Of a DNA stretch of 64,000 nt, positions 1 through 12,346 are shown piece by piece. A program made the translations under genes and the position numbers. Location: assembly GCA_026826555.1 (NCBI GenBank), contig JAKSZT010053883.1:31415282-31479281 (forward strand), given 5' to 3'. The DNA comes from Tolypeutes matacus. Taxonomy: Eukaryota; Chordata; Mammalia; Cingulata; Chlamyphoridae. The notes beneath the pieces are model-generated. The model ran no database searches. It was not told the DNA's origin and saw only the letters and a program-made list of their open reading frames with translations. The stretch's first letter is position 1. Each line of letters opens with the position of its first letter.

Positions 1-1257
1 TCTGTTCACTTTTCTTAATTATTTTATTCTTTCTGCTCCTCACACTGGATAATTTCAGTTGTCTTGTCTTCAACTTTGGAGATCATTTCTTCTCCTTGTT
101 CCAATCTGCTGTTGAATCTGCCTAATGAGTTATTCATTTCAATTATTGTACTTTGTAGCTCCAAATTTTCTGTTTGGTTCCTTTTTATAATTTCCATCTT
201 TTTATTTTGTTCAGACAGTTTTTTCCTAATTTTATTTAGTTCTTTGTATATGGATTCCTTTAGTCTATTGTACATATTTAAGGCAATTGATTTAAAGTCT
301 TTGACTAATAGTTCCAATGTATGAGCTTCCTCAGGGATAGGCTCTGGCAAATTTTTTTTTTTTTTTTTTTTTTAATTTTTACTAGGAGGTCCCAGGGATT
401 GAACCCAGGTCTCTCCATATGGGAGACGAACGCCCAACAATTTGAGCCACATCCGTCCCCTCTGGCAGTTTTTAAAAATTTCTTGTGAATAGACCATACT
501 TTCCTATTTCTCTGTGTATTTCATAATTTTTTTTATTGAGACCTGGATATTCTGAGTATTATGTTATAATTCTGGAAATCTAGTTATCCCACTCCTCTGG
601 GATTGCTAGGTATTTGTTGTTGTTGTTGAGGACTGGATCCATCAATTTGTGATGTTTCCAAACTATTTTTGCTCCCAATCAAGGAACAAAAGAGAAAAGG
701 GAATGTAAAAAATAGATACTATCTCTTTAAGACTCCTCTGCTGCATTTGCCTGAAGGGGATTGGAACAAAGGTGCCCTCAGAACCCGCCCCTCAGTGATC
801 TGAAGTAGCTATTCAAAAGCAGTCTTCAGGATTTGACAACAAACACCCAAATTTTGGAGAAGCAGCCAAAATTTATAGCCCACCCTGGCACCTGCAAGCT
901 CTAGGCCAGCAGCTGCTGCAGGGAGGGTGAAATTCACTGATATTTACCACAGGTTACCAACCTATTCCTCTAGCTCTTCCCTGGATGCTGCAGTGTTCCA
1001 GTAGACTCCAGAGTTTCAAAACAGTTGATCCAGATACTTCCTATCAGTTCAATTGCTTTGGTGGAAGGACTGATTCCTGGAACTTCCTACTCTGCCATCT
1101 TCCCACAATCTTCCAGCAAGATACTACCACTTTAAAGTAGCCTTTTCTCTTGATTCAGTTCTCACCCTGTTGCTGCCACTTCTTGATGGTTGTTCAGTTT
1201 CTGTGGGGGGATGGAGCCCTGAAGTGTCTCACTCTACCATCTTGATCAGGGTGGCCC
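1..1257 (-). mobile_element. L1 LINE, antisense: 5' leader and start of ORF1
   Basis: Read on the minus strand, this begins near 1257 with an L1-type leader containing AAGATGG(T/C)AGAGT motifs (a second one lies near 1100) and runs into a coiled-coil reading frame at 24-350 rich in Lys/Glu heptads, as in the L1 ORF1 protein. The element continues beyond the left edge of the window. A SINE interrupts it at 352-460. The leader resembles the antisense L1 leader at 57.4-58.1 kb. The ORF1 part is incomplete, so coding capacity cannot be judged. Confidence 0.7.
352..460 (-). mobile_element. tRNA-derived SINE (DAS type, short form)
   Basis: Antisense monomer. Poly-T lies at the left, then the complement of the B-box (GGATTGAACCC) and A-box (TTGAGCCACATCC). 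It is flanked by TCTGGCA(A/G)TTTTT on both sides, which is a target-site duplication inside the L1 leader. Confidence 0.85.
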
Positions 1258-1259
1258 CA

Positions 1260-1640
1260 ACAGTCATTGTGTTTTTTGTTAAATTATTTATTTTTATTAG
1301 TGGTAAAATATACATAAGGTAATAATAAAAATCATTGAACCATTTTAAGTTGACAATTCTCTGACATTAAGTATACTGATAATATTGTGACACTTTCACA
1401 ACTATTTCCAGACTATTTTCATTGTTCCAAACCAAATCTCATACTCATTTAGTAATAATGCCCCATTCTTTTCACCCTGGTAATCACTATTCTGCTTTCC
1501 ATATTTATGAATTTGCTTATTCCAAGTGTTTCATATACAGAAAAGCATACAATATTTGTCCTTTTGTGTCTGGCTTATATCACTCAACATGCTGTCTTCA
1601 AGGTTTATCCATGTTGTAACATGTACTGCAAATTAGTTTT
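1260..1640. mobile_element. Old L1 fragment
   Basis: The text reads like the common old mammalian L1 segment containing GGTAAAATATACATAA, then a run ending in TTCAAGGTTTATCCATGTTG. It is strongly diverged, with no usable ORF. Family naming is from memory of the consensus and should be checked with RepeatMasker. Confidence 0.5.
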
Positions 1641-1743
1641 TTAAAAATCAGTTACGTACTGCTTATAAAAAAACACCTTAATTATAAGGATACAGATATT
1701 TTAAAGTAAAAGGATGAAAAAATACATACTATAAAAACAAATG

Positions 1744-1942
1744 AGGGAAGTGGATGTGGCTCAATTGATAGGGCTCCCGTTTACCATATGGGAGGCCCCG
1801 GGTTCGTTTCCTGGGGCCTCCTGGTGAAGGAGACAAGGAGACACAGAAAAACGCACAGCAAATGGACACAGTGAGCACAAGTAGCAAGGGGTGGATAAAT
1901 AAACAAATAAAATAAAATCTTTAAAAAAAAAAAAAAAAAAAA
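1744..1942 (+). mobile_element. tRNA-derived SINE (DAS type, long-tailed form)
   Basis: Starts GGGAAGTGGATGTGGCTCAA (A-box), then GGTTCG (B-box), a CACAGTGAGCACAAGTAGCA body, AATAAAATAAAATCTTT, and a poly-A tail. It is the first of three head-to-tail SINE insertions. Confidence 0.9.
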
Positions 1943-2002
1943 GGTTGCAGAGGAGACACCCCAAAGGGATTTCTTAAAAAAAAAAAAAAAAAAAAACAAT
2001 GA

Positions 2003-2373
2003 GGGAAGTGGTTGTGGCTCAAGTGCTTGGGCTCCCATATACCATATAGCAGGTCCAGGGTTCGATTCCCGGGGCCTTCTGGTGAAAAGCAAGCTGGTCC
2101 GCACAGTGAGCTGGCCTGAGTGGAGAGCTGGCGCAGCAAAATGACGCCACAAAAAGAGACACAGAAGAGAGACAATAAAAGACACAGCCTACCAGGGAGC
2201 TGAGGTCGCACAAGAGATTGAGCAGCCTCTCTCCACTCCGGAAGGTCCCAGGATTGTTTATTGGTGCTGCCTAAAGAGAAGACAAACAGACACAGAACAC
2301 ACAGAGAACAGATAGCAAGAACAAAACAATGGGGGTGGGGGGCCGAAGGTGGGAAATAAATCTTTAAAAAAAA
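2003..2373 (+). mobile_element. tRNA-derived SINE, long dimeric form
   Basis: A tRNA-like head (TGTGGCTCAA, GGTTCGATTCC) is followed by an AGCTGG-rich body, GACACAGAAGAGAGACAAT, and an AATAAATCTTTAAAA tail. It begins in the same AA(C)AATGAGGG context as the preceding copy, as expected for serial insertion into SINE tails. Confidence 0.85.
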
Positions 2374-2380
2374 CACAATG

Positions 2381-2540
2381 AAGGAGGGCAGAGGTTTCTC
2401 CCTCCCATGTAGGGGGAGGATCCTGGGTTAGGTTCCCAGTGTCTCCTAAAAAAAAAAAAAAGAAAAGACGAACAGGGCAGACAGTGCGTATAGGCAGCAA
2501 GTAGGGGGAGAAATAAATAAAATAAATCTTTAAAAAAAAA
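2381..2540 (+). mobile_element. Diverged tRNA-derived SINE
   Basis: Degenerate head (CTCCCATGTAGGGGGAGG, GGGTTAGGTTCCC) with an internal A-run and an AAATAAATCTTTAAAA tail. Third member of the 1744-2540 SINE array; older than its neighbours by divergence. Confidence 0.7.
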
Positions 2541-2839
2541 GAACTCTGTAAGAAAAAAAAACTATGAAAAGAAAGACATGCAGTTATACTAGTATTATAC
2601 AACTTAAACTTTAAGGCAAGAAGCATTCCTATATACTGAATAATGAATAAAGGGTCTATAAACCAGGAAGATATAACAAATCTAAATTTATATACACCTA
2701 AATGTGTATCCATGCATCTCCATGTCTGCAGTATAAAGGGTCCTGGGCACACAGAAAAAAAAAAAAGAATTTGTGCAAAGGAATAAACATAGACTGCAGA
2801 GTTAATCCAGGGATAAAAGTACAGCATCTGAACATTAGT

Positions 2840-3400
2840 GTAATTCTCTGCTAGCTGCTGCAAAAGACACACCCCAAACTTTCAGGGGCTTAATTCAACA
2901 GATTTATTTCTAGCTCCTATTACATGTACAATGTGTATTACAGACTGTGCTCTATCCATAGTCCTCAGGGGAAAAGGCTATCAGAGGCTCTGCCATCTTG
3001 TAACATCACCATCAGGAACATGTGACAGGGCAAGAGAAGGATGGACTAACTCTTAACTACCTCAGCCCAGAAGTAACACAAATTAGTTCTGTTCACAGAT
3101 TACTGGCTAGAACCCATCACATGGACCCATCCTAACTGCAAGGAGAATGAGAAACAGGAGCACATGGAATATTTGGTGGGTGCTCTGTCACAGGAATTAC
3201 TCAAATCCTCACTGGAAAATATGTTCTTTCTTGTTATCTGAGATTATTTGAAAATTGTGTAGGAAAAAAAAAGTCTCAGGATGTTCATCTGATTAACTCA
3301 GGATAATATACCTTTTAATTAACTCAAAACTAACTATTTGGAACCTTAATTATATTGATTATATTGCTGGGATCCCTTCCATTGCCATATTGTATTGGTT
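2840..3400. repeat. Old interspersed repeat, family not assigned
   Basis: Contains phrases typical of ancient mammalian repeats (AGGGGCTTAATTCAACAGA, ACCCATCACATGGACCCATC). No ORF of interest. It continues after the SINE at 3417-3616 as far as about 3720. Confidence 0.35.
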
Positions 3401-3416
3401 AGATGCAAGTCACAGG

Positions 3417-3616
3417 GAAGCGGCTGTGGCTCAATCAGTAGGGCTCCCGTTTACCATATGGGAGGCCCCGGGTTCGGTTCCCAGGGCCTCCTGGTGAGGG
3501 CAGGCCCGCCCGCATGGCGTGGTTGGCTGACCCAGTGAGCACAAGTAGCAAGGGGGGATAAATGAATAAATAAATAAAATCTTTAAAAAAACAAAAAAAA
3601 AAAAAAAAAAAAAAAA
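3417..3616 (+). mobile_element. tRNA-derived SINE (DAS type)
   Basis: Complete copy: GGAAGCGGCTGTGGCTCAA head, CGGGTTCGGTTCCC B-box, GTGAGCACAAGTAGCAAGG body, AATAAAATCTTT and poly-A. Perfect 16-bp TSD AGATGCAAGTCACAGG at 3401-3416 and 3617-3632, so it is a clean L1-mediated insertion. Confidence 0.95.
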
Positions 3617-4292
3617 AGATGCAAGTCACAGGTCCTGCCCACAATCAAGGGGAGGGTGTGAACACCAGGAAATGAGAATCATGGGTGCCATTCTGGGATC
3701 TGTATGCCATAGACAGAAATAGTCAAACCAACTCAAGTGAAGGGGTGAGAAGTTGTTGTGTGAGTGTCAACATTTCCCCATAATGAACTGTACAGCTTAG
3801 TGGGAAATGGAATTAGAACAGCTACCTCAGTATTGGAGACCTTTTCTTCTTTCCTGGTGGAGTCAAATGATCTGTTTCTTCTCCTTATAGCATAGCTGCT
3901 CCATGCTCCTCTTTGTAGACAGGCTGCTTGTCTCAGCCTAACCACAGCATCATAAGTTTGGTCTGCCCATGATGTTGACTTGGCATAGCATCTTCTCTGG
4001 CTCCCAATGTACCCTGACTGCATTGCCTTCCAACTTAATTTAGCAAATTTTGGAAGAGAAATATGATTGCCCAGCTTGGGATAGATGTCCATTACTGGTC
4101 CAAAGAACCATGGTCAGGGGCACAGTGGTACAGGGTCACATGGTACAAGGATGGCCATTAAAGCAGGGGGACATGTATGAGCAAGTTCTCCAAGTAATGT
4201 CTTATTCCATTCCACTGCTTCAGACCAGGCAACATGAAATGGAGCTGACTATTCTTGCCAGAGACCTTAGCCTACTCTAGTAGCTACTCTGC

Positions 4293-4430
4293 TTTTTATG
4301 GCATTATATGTAAGCTCCATGAAGGCAAGAAGCTTGCTTGTCTTGTTCTTCACTGTATCTTCAGTACCTAGAAGCAAGCTTGGCAATTAAAATGAACTCG
4401 GTAAATATTTATGGAATGAATGAATGAACC
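4293..4430 (+). mobile_element. L2 LINE 3' end
   Basis: Contains the L2 3' phrases ATGTAAGCTCCATGAAGGCA, TTCACTGTATCTTCAGTACC and GGAATGAATGAATGAA in the right order. A short, old, non-coding remnant. Confidence 0.7.
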
Positions 4431-4639
4431 TTAATAGCATGATTCAACAATCCCTTCCAAATCTCCTTTCCTAGAAACTAAAATGTCCCAAAGAAATAGT
4501 CAATTACTTTCCCTTCTGAACTACAAAATCTGATTGTAGGTTTCACTGCTCCCTTTTCTCAGGGCCAGAGGTCAGGATGTGGTAGTAGCATGATAGGAAG
4601 GGATATATGTGAGTGTGTTCATGTGGGAGTGGGGGTTGG

Positions 4640-7600
4640 GATAATTGGGTGGATTCAGATGAAAGAAAAATCTGGAGGAAGGGGTGAGAAAAAGGAGCGG
4701 GGGGGGGGCAGGGGAAAATGTGGCATATTTCTGTCTTGGTAGAGACCAGAGTGATCTCTTATTATCAGAACCGAAGGCTCATTCAGCTTTTGGCCAACAA
4801 ATTTGGTCTGCTGTGTCCATTGAGTCTTTCCAGACCAGGTGGGGCTACACCATTGTTTGCCACAGGAGCCAGCAGAGGACTAAAGAGATCCAGCCCTCTC
4901 AATTACCCTCCTGGGACAGGTTGTTGAAGATGCAGAAGGGAGTGAAATTATTGCCTACACAGGAAAAGGGAGAGGGCTTCCAGCAAAGGTTGGAGAACAG
5001 CCTCTGAGGAAGCTTAAATTATGAGGCTCTAAATAGCCTTGAGGCAGGCTCCTCTGTCACACTGTTGCTGTTAATGTTGCAGTGAACACACTCCCACCAG
5101 GGTTTGAACTGAGAGGGCTGCTGAAGACCACCACATGCTGATGGACAAAGGAAGTGCATGAGAGGAAACTTAAAGTAAATAAGAAAAGCTTTTACCGGCC
5201 TTTACAACTTCCTTCCCAAGACCTTTGGAAGTGGATCTGCAATCCCTTACTAGGTCCATGGCCCAGATTTGAGCAACTAACAGGGACAATCCTAAAGACC
5301 TCGAATAGATTGAACCAAGAATCAAAGAACAGCAGTAACACACAGCCTCCCGCCACTAAATCCCTACAAAAGAGAGAGAATTGGAGTAAACTCACCATCA
5401 TAATCAGATGCCTAGACATCACTAAAAACTTATAAGCCATACTAAGAAAATGGAAGAAATAGCCCAAGCAAAAAAACTAAATCAAAGGCTGGGGTGAGAC
5501 ACAGGATTTGAGACAACTAATGAAAGAGATTCATAAAATTTTCCAAAATCTAATTAATGAGCTGAAAGACAACATAACTAAAGAGATAAAGGACATCAAG
5601 AAGATACTGAGCAAGCCCAAAGAAGAATTTGAAAAACTGAAAAGAAAAACAACAGAGCATATGATATGAAAGACATAATAGGTAAGATAAAAAACACATT
5701 AGAGGCATACAACAGCAGGCTCAAAATGATAGAAGAAAGAATAAGTGATGCAGAAGACAGAACAGCTGAAATAGAAGATAGAGGAGAACAGAGAAAGAAA
5801 AGAATGGAAAAATTTGAGCAACAGCTCAGGGAGTTGAATGATAATATGAAATGCAACAACATATGTGTCACAGGAGTGCCAGGAGAAGAAGAAAAGGGAA
5901 AGAGGGGAGAAAGAATATTTGAGGAAATAATGGCTGAAAATTTCCCAACTCTCATAAAAGAAATGAATTTAATTGTCCAAGAAGCACAGCATACCCCAAT
6001 CAGAATAAGTCTGCATAGACCTACTCCAAGATACATACTACTCAGAATGTCAAACATCAAAGATAAAAAGAAAATTCTGAGAAGAGCAAGGAAGCAACAA
6101 ACCATCACATACAAAGTACTCCTAGTAAGACTTACTGTGGGATTTCTCATCAGAAACTGTGGAGGTGAGAAGACAGTGGTATGATATAATTAGCATACTG
6201 AAAGACAAAAATTGCCAGCTGAGAATTCATTATCCCACAAAATTGTCCTTCATATATGAAGATGAGTTTAAAATATTCACAAATAAACAGAAACTAAGAG
6301 AGTTTGTAAAAAAGAATCTGCCTTTGCAGGAAATATTAAAGGGAGTCTTATAGCCTGAAAGAAAAAGAGAGGAGAAAGAGGCGTGGAAGAGAGTGTAGAA
6401 TGCAAGACTAGAAGAAAGGATAACCAAAAGAGTAAAAAGACAGACAGAAATAAGATATGACATATGAAAACCAAAGAATAAAATAGTGGAAATAAATAAT
6501 GCTTTTACAGTAATATTATTGAATGTGAATGGATTAAACTCCCCAATCAAAAGATATAGGCTGATAGACTGGATAAAAACATGAGCCATCCATATGCTGC
6601 CTACAAGAGACTCAGCTTGGACTCAAGGATAGAAACTAGCTGAAAGTGAAAGTTTGGAAAAAGATATTCCACTCAAATAGTAGCCAAAAAAGAGCAGGGG
6701 TAGCTATACTAATATCGGACAAAACAGACTTTAAATGCAAAAAAGCTGTAAGATGGCCATTATATATTAATAAAAGGAATAATCCACCAGGAAGCAATAA
6801 CAGTCATAAATATTTATGCACTTAACCAGGGTGCCCCAAAATACATGAGGCAAACTGACAAAACTGAAGGGAGAAATAGACATCACAACAATAACAGGTG
6901 GAGAGTTCAATACATGACTCACATCATTAGATAGAACAACTAGACAATGAAACAGAGAATTTGAACAATATGATAAATGAGCTAGACCTAACAGACATAT
7001 ACAGAATGTTGCATCCAAACTCAGCAGGTTATAAATTCTTCTCAAGTGCCCATGGATCTTTCTCCAGGATAGACCACATGTTAGGTCACAATACAGCTCT
7101 CAATAAATATAAAAAGATTGAAATTATACAAAGCACCTTCTCAAATCATAATGGAACGAAACTGGGAATCAATAATAGACAGGAAAAAAGTAAATTTTCA
7201 AATGTGTGGAGGCTGAACAACACATTCCTAAATTATCAGTGGGTCAAAGAAGAAACTGCAAGTGAAATCAGTAAAGATATTGAGACAAATGAAAATGAGA
7301 ATACAGCTTATCAATACTTATGGGATACAGTGAAGGCAGTCTTGAGAGGGAAATTTATAGCCCTAAATGCCTATATTAAAAAAGAAAAAAGAGCTAAACT
7401 CAAAGATTTAACTGAACAACTGGAGAATCTAAAAAGAGAACAGCAAACCAATCCCAAAGCAAGCAGAGGGAAAGACAATAATAAAGATTAGAGCAGAAAT
7501 AAATGAAATTGAGAACAAAAAACAACAGAGAAAATCAACAAAACCAAAAGCTAGTTCTTTGAGAAGATCAATAAAATTGACAAACCCCTTGCTAGACTAA

Positions 7601-8777
7601 CAAAGAAAAAAGAGAGAAAAGATGCAAATAAATACAATCAGAAATGAAAGGGGCGGGGGGAGTTACAACTGACCCCATAGAAATAAAAAGGATCATAAGA
7701 GGCTATTATGAGAAACTGTATGCCAACAAACTAGACAACCCAGATGAAATGGACAAATTCCTAGAAACGCACAACCAACCTACACTGATGTTACAAGAAA
7801 CACAAGAATTTAACAAACCAATCACATTTAAGGAAATTGAATCCATCATCAAAAACCTCCCAGTAAAGAAAAGTCCAGGACCAGATGGCTTCACAGGTGA
7901 ATTCTACCAAGCATTTAGAAAAGAATTAACACCAATCCTTTTTAAACTCTTCCAAAAAATTGAAGAGGAGGGAAAATTACCCAACACATTTTATGAAGCC
8001 AATATCACCCAATACCAAAGCCAGATAAAGATACTATAAGAAAAGAAAATTACAGACCAATCTCTCTAATGACACAGAGGCAAAAATTCTCAACAAAATA
8101 CTTGCAAATCGAATCCAACAGCATATTAAAAGACTTATACATCATGACCAAATGGGATTTATTCCTGGTATGCAAGGTTGGTTCAACATAAGAAAATCAA
8201 TCAGTGTAATACACCACATTAACAAATTGAAGGAAAAAAACACATGATAATATCAATCAGTGCAGAAAAGGCATTCGACAAAATCCAGCATCCCTTTTTT
8301 TTCATAAAAACATTTCAAAAGATAGGAATAGAAGGAAAATTCCTCAGTATGATAAAAGGCATATATGAAAAACCCACAGCCAACATCATACTCAATAGGG
8401 AAAAGGTTGAAAGCTTTCCCTCTAAGATCTGGAAAAAGACAAGGAGGCCCACTGTCCCCATTGTTACTCAATATTGTACTAGACGTTCTAGCTAGGGCAA
8501 TTAGACAAGAAAAAAAAATTACAGGCATCCAAATAGGAAAAGAGGAAGTAAAACTCTCACTGTTTTTGGATGACATGATCCTGTACTTAGAAAATCCTGA
8601 GGTATCCACGACAAAGCTACTTGAGCTAATAAATGAGTTCAGCAAAGTGGCAGGATACAAGATCAACACGCAAAAATTGTAATGTTTTTGTACACTAGTA
8701 CCAAACAATCTGAGGAGGAAATTAGGGAGGAAATTCCATTTTCAATAGCAACAAAAAGACTCAAATACCTAGGCATG
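4640..8777 (+). mobile_element. L1 LINE copy A: 5' part, ORF1, ORF2 up to reverse transcriptase (broken)
   Basis: A 5'-UTR-like stretch (start uncertain, 4640-5450) leads into a decayed ORF1: a 172-codon open piece at 5666-6184 has a coiled coil and then the RRM-like CNNICVTGVPGEEE and ENFPTLIKEMN. ORF2 begins near 6490 (endonuclease start, VNGLNSPIKR) and is readable in pieces at 6961-7491 (endonuclease, [10 protein letters not shown]), 7644-8039 ([13 protein letters not shown]) and 8365-8682 (reverse transcriptase, with [11 protein letters not shown] in place of FADDM). Stops and frameshifts separate the pieces. Sequence stops abruptly in ORF2 at 8777 and restarts at an upstream ORF2 position. 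Confidence 0.85.
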
Positions 8778-9907
8778 CCTCAATAAATACAAAAAGATTG
8801 AAATTACAAAAGCACCTTCACAATAATAACAATAGAGTGAAACTGGAAATCAATAAGAGATGGGAAAGTGGGAAATTTGCAAATGTGTGGAGCCTAAACA
8901 ACACACTCTCAAGCAATCAGTGGGTCAAAGAAGAAATTATAAGAGAAATTAGTAAATATATTGAGATGAATGAAAATGAGAACAAAAATTATCAAAAGTT
9001 ATGGGGAAAAAAAGCAAAAATGAAAAGCAAAAAAAACAAAAAAACCTTATGGGATACAGTAAAGGCAGTGCTGAGAGGGAAATTTACAGCCCTAAACTTT
9101 TATATTTAAAAAGTAGAAACAGCTAAAATCAAGCTGAGCAACTGGATTAACTAGAAAAAGAACAGCAAACAATCCCAAAGCCAGAAGAAGGAAAGAAATA
9201 ATAAAGATTAGAGCCAAATAAATGAAATTGAGAACAACAAAAACAATAGAGAGTATCAACAAAATCGGCTGGTTCATCAATAAATAAATCAATAAAATTC
9301 AATAAAATTGAATTTTAATCTCAATAAAATTCAATAAATTTTATAAAATTAAGTAAAATTGACAAACCCTTAGCAAGACTGTTAAAGAAAAAAAGAGAGA
9401 AGATGCAAATAAATAAAATCAGAAATGAAAGTAGGGAATATATGACTGACCCCACAGAAATAAAAAGGATCATAAGAGGATATTATGAGAAACTGTATGC
9501 CAACAAACTAGACAACCTAGATGAAATGGATAAATTCCTAGAAAAGTGCAAACAACCTACATTGACTCTACAAGAAATACAAGAACCCATCAAACCAATC
9601 ACATTTAAAAAGATTTAAACAGTCACCAAAAATATCACAACAAAGAAAAGTCCAGGACCAGATGGCATCATAAGTGAATTCTACCAAGCATTTCAAGAAG
9701 AATTAACACCAATTCCGTTTAAAGTCTCCCAAAAACTTGAAAGGAAGGAAAATTACCCAACACATTTTATGAAGCCAACATTACCCTAATATAAAAGCCA
9801 GATAAAGATACTACAAGAAAAGAAAATTGCAGACCAATTTCTCTAATGAACATTGATGCAAAAATTCTCAACAAAATACCTGTAAAGAACATATCAAAAG
9901 AATTATA

Positions 9908-10389
9908 GGGAAGTGGATGTGGCGCAAGCTATTAGGCTCCCATCTACTATATGGGAGGTCCAGGGTTCGATTCACGGGGCCTCCTGGTGAAGGGCAAGCT
10001 GGCCTGCATGAAGAGCTGGCCCAAGTGGAGAGCTGGCCCACACGGAGTGCTGGCCTGTTCAGGAGTGCTGGCCCACGCGGAGAGCTGGTACAGCAAGATG
10101 ATGCAACAAAAAGAGACACAGAGGAGAGACAATAAGAGACGCAGCAGGGGGGTCGGATGTGGCTCAACTGGTTGGGTGTCCGTCTCCCATATGGAGGGAC
10201 CCGGGTTTGATCCCCAGGACCTCCCGGTAAAAAAAAAAAAAAAAAAAAGACGCAGCAGACCGGCACAAGAGAGCAGACTGGTGCCGCCTTAAGAGAAGAC
10301 AAGCAGACACAGAAGAACACACAGAGAGCAAACAGTGAGTGCAAAACAATGAGGGGTGGGGATAAATAAATCTTAAAAAAAAAAAAAAA
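9908..10389 (+). mobile_element. Long tRNA-derived SINE carrying a nested SINE
   Basis: Head GGAAGTGGATGTGGCGCAAG, B-box GGTTCGATTC, repeated AGCTGGCC(C/A) units, GACACAGAGGAGAGACAATA, second segment with GAACACACAGAGAGC, and an AATAAATCTTAAAA tail. A second SINE is inserted at 10148-10248. Lies within L1 copy B ORF2. Confidence 0.9.
10148..10248 (+). mobile_element. Short tRNA-derived SINE nested in another SINE
   Basis: GGGTCGGATGTGGCTCAACT head, TTTGATCCC B-box, CCTCCCGGTAAAA tail. The host motif AGACGCAGCAG appears on both sides, so it post-dates the host SINE. Confidence 0.92.
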
Positions 10390-10555
10390 TTATATACCGC
10401 AACCAACTGGGATTTATTCCTGATATGCAAGGGTGGTTCAGCATAAGAAAATCAATTAACATATTACACCACATTAACAAATTGAAGGAAAAAAAACACA
10501 TGATAATCTCAATCGATGAAGAAAAGACATTCAACAAAATCCAGAATCCTTTCTT

Positions 10556-10675
10556 TTTTTTGTTTTTTTGTTTTTGTTTTTTTTTTGTTTGTTTTACCGG
10601 GAGGTCCCGGGAATCGAACCCAGGTCCCTCCATATGGCAGACGGACGCCCAACCATTTGAGCCACATCCGTCCCC
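10556..10675 (-). mobile_element. Short tRNA-derived SINE in L1 ORF2
   Basis: Antisense copy with a T-rich tail, GGAGGTCCCGGGAATCGAAC, and TTTGAGCCACATCCGTCCCC. Perfect TSD AGAATCCTTTCTT at 10543-10555 and 10676-10688. Confidence 0.95.
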
Positions 10676-11579
10676 AGAATCCTTTCTTGATAAAAACACT
10701 TTGAAAGATAGGAATAGAAAAAAAATTACTCAATATGATAAAGGGCATATACGAAAAGCCCACAGCCAATATACTCAATGGAGACAGGTTGAAAGCCTTC
10801 CCTCTAAGATCAGGACAAGGATACCCACTGTCACCACTGTTATTAATTATTATGCAAGAAGTTTTAGCTAGAGCAATTAGACAAGGAAAAAAAAAGGCAT
10901 CGAAATAGGACAAGAGGAAGTAAAACTCTCACTATTCACAGATGACTTGATTCTATATTCAGAAAATTCTGAAATGTCTATCACAAAGCTACTTGAGCTA
11001 ATAAAAGAGTTCAGCAAATAGGCAGGATACAAGATCAACATGCAAATTCAGCAATGTTTCTGTACACTAGCATTGAACAATATGAAGAAGAAATCAGGAA
11101 AAAATTCCATTTACAATAGCAACAAAAGACTCAAATACCTAGGAATCAATTTAACCAAAGATGTACAGGACCTATATTCAGAAAACTACAAACAATTCTA
11201 AATGAAATCAAAGAAGATCTAAACAAATGGAAAGACATTCTGTGTCCATGGATTAGAAGACTAAATATCATGAAGATGTTAATCCTACCCAAAATAATTT
11301 ACAGACCCAATGCAATACCAATCAAAATTCCAACAGCCTACTTCACAGAAACAGAAAAGGCAATTACCAAATGCATTTGGAAGGGAATATACACTCGAAT
11401 AACCAAAAGCACCCTAAAAAAGAAGAGCAACGTGGGAGGACTTTCACTGCCTGACCTTGAAACATATTACAAAGCTACACTGGTCAAAACACCATGGTAC
11501 TGGCATAAAGATAGACACATTGATCAGTGGAATAGAACTGAGTGTCCAGAAATAAACCCTCACCTTTATGGCCAACTGT

Positions 11580-11687
11580 TTTTTTTTGTTGTTGTTGTTG
11601 TTTTTATCGGGAGGTACCGGGGATCGAACCCCGGTCTCTCCATATGGTAGACCGACGCCGAACCTCTTGAGCCACATCCGTTTCCCA
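11580..11687 (-). mobile_element. Short tRNA-derived SINE in L1 ORF2
   Basis: Antisense copy: T/TTG-rich tail, GGGGATCGAACCCCGG, CTTGAGCCACATCCG. Flanked by TATGGCCAACTGTTTTTT on both sides. Confidence 0.93.
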
Positions 11688-12155
11688 TATGGCCAACTGT
11701 TTTTTGACAAACCTACCAAGTCCATGTTACTGGGACAAAACGTTCTCTTTAACGAATGGTGCTGGGAGGACTGGTTAGCCATAACCAAAAGAATGAAGGA
11801 GGACCCCTATATCACTCCCTATACAAGAATCAACTCAAAATGGATCAAAGACCTAAATATAAAAGCCAGGACCATACAACTACTAGAAGAAAATGTAGGG
11901 AAACATCTTAAAGATCTTGTGGTATGTGGTGTTTCTTGGATGTTATACCCAAAGCACAAGCAACAAAAGAAAAAATACATAAATGGGACCTTCTTAAAAT
12001 TAAACACTTTTGTACCTCAAAGGACTTTGTCAAAAGGGTTAAAAGGCATGTGACTCAATGGGAGAAAATATTTGGAAATCACATATCTGATAAGAGTTTA
12101 ATATCCATGATATATAAAGAGATGCTACAACTCAACAATAAAAAGACAAATGACC

Positions 12156-12346
12156 ATGGGAAGCGGCTGTGGCTCAATCAGTAGGGCTCCCGTTTACCAT
12201 ATGGGAGGCCCCGGGTTCGGTTCCCGGGGCCTCCTGGTGAAGGCAAGCCCGCCCGCACGGCGTGGTTAGCTGACCCAGCGAGCACAAGCAGCAAGGGGGG
12301 GGATAAATGAATAAATAAATAAAATCTTTAAAAAAAAAAAAAAAAA
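12156..12346 (+). mobile_element. tRNA-derived SINE (DAS type) in L1 ORF2
   Basis: Complete sense copy, same subfamily as the one at 3417. GGAAGCGGCTGTGGCTCAA head, CGAGCACAAGCAGCAAGG body, poly-A. TSD (AAAA)GACAAATGACC on both sides. Confidence 0.95.

Noticed and set aside
2258..2872. 204-codon minus-strand open frame
   Set aside because: It is the translation of SINE bodies and their poly-T tails (runs of Phe), a repeat artefact.
4684..5007. 107-codon open frame before L1 ORF1
   Set aside because: Low-complexity start and position just before L1 ORF1 suggest L1 5' UTR; no protein family recognised.
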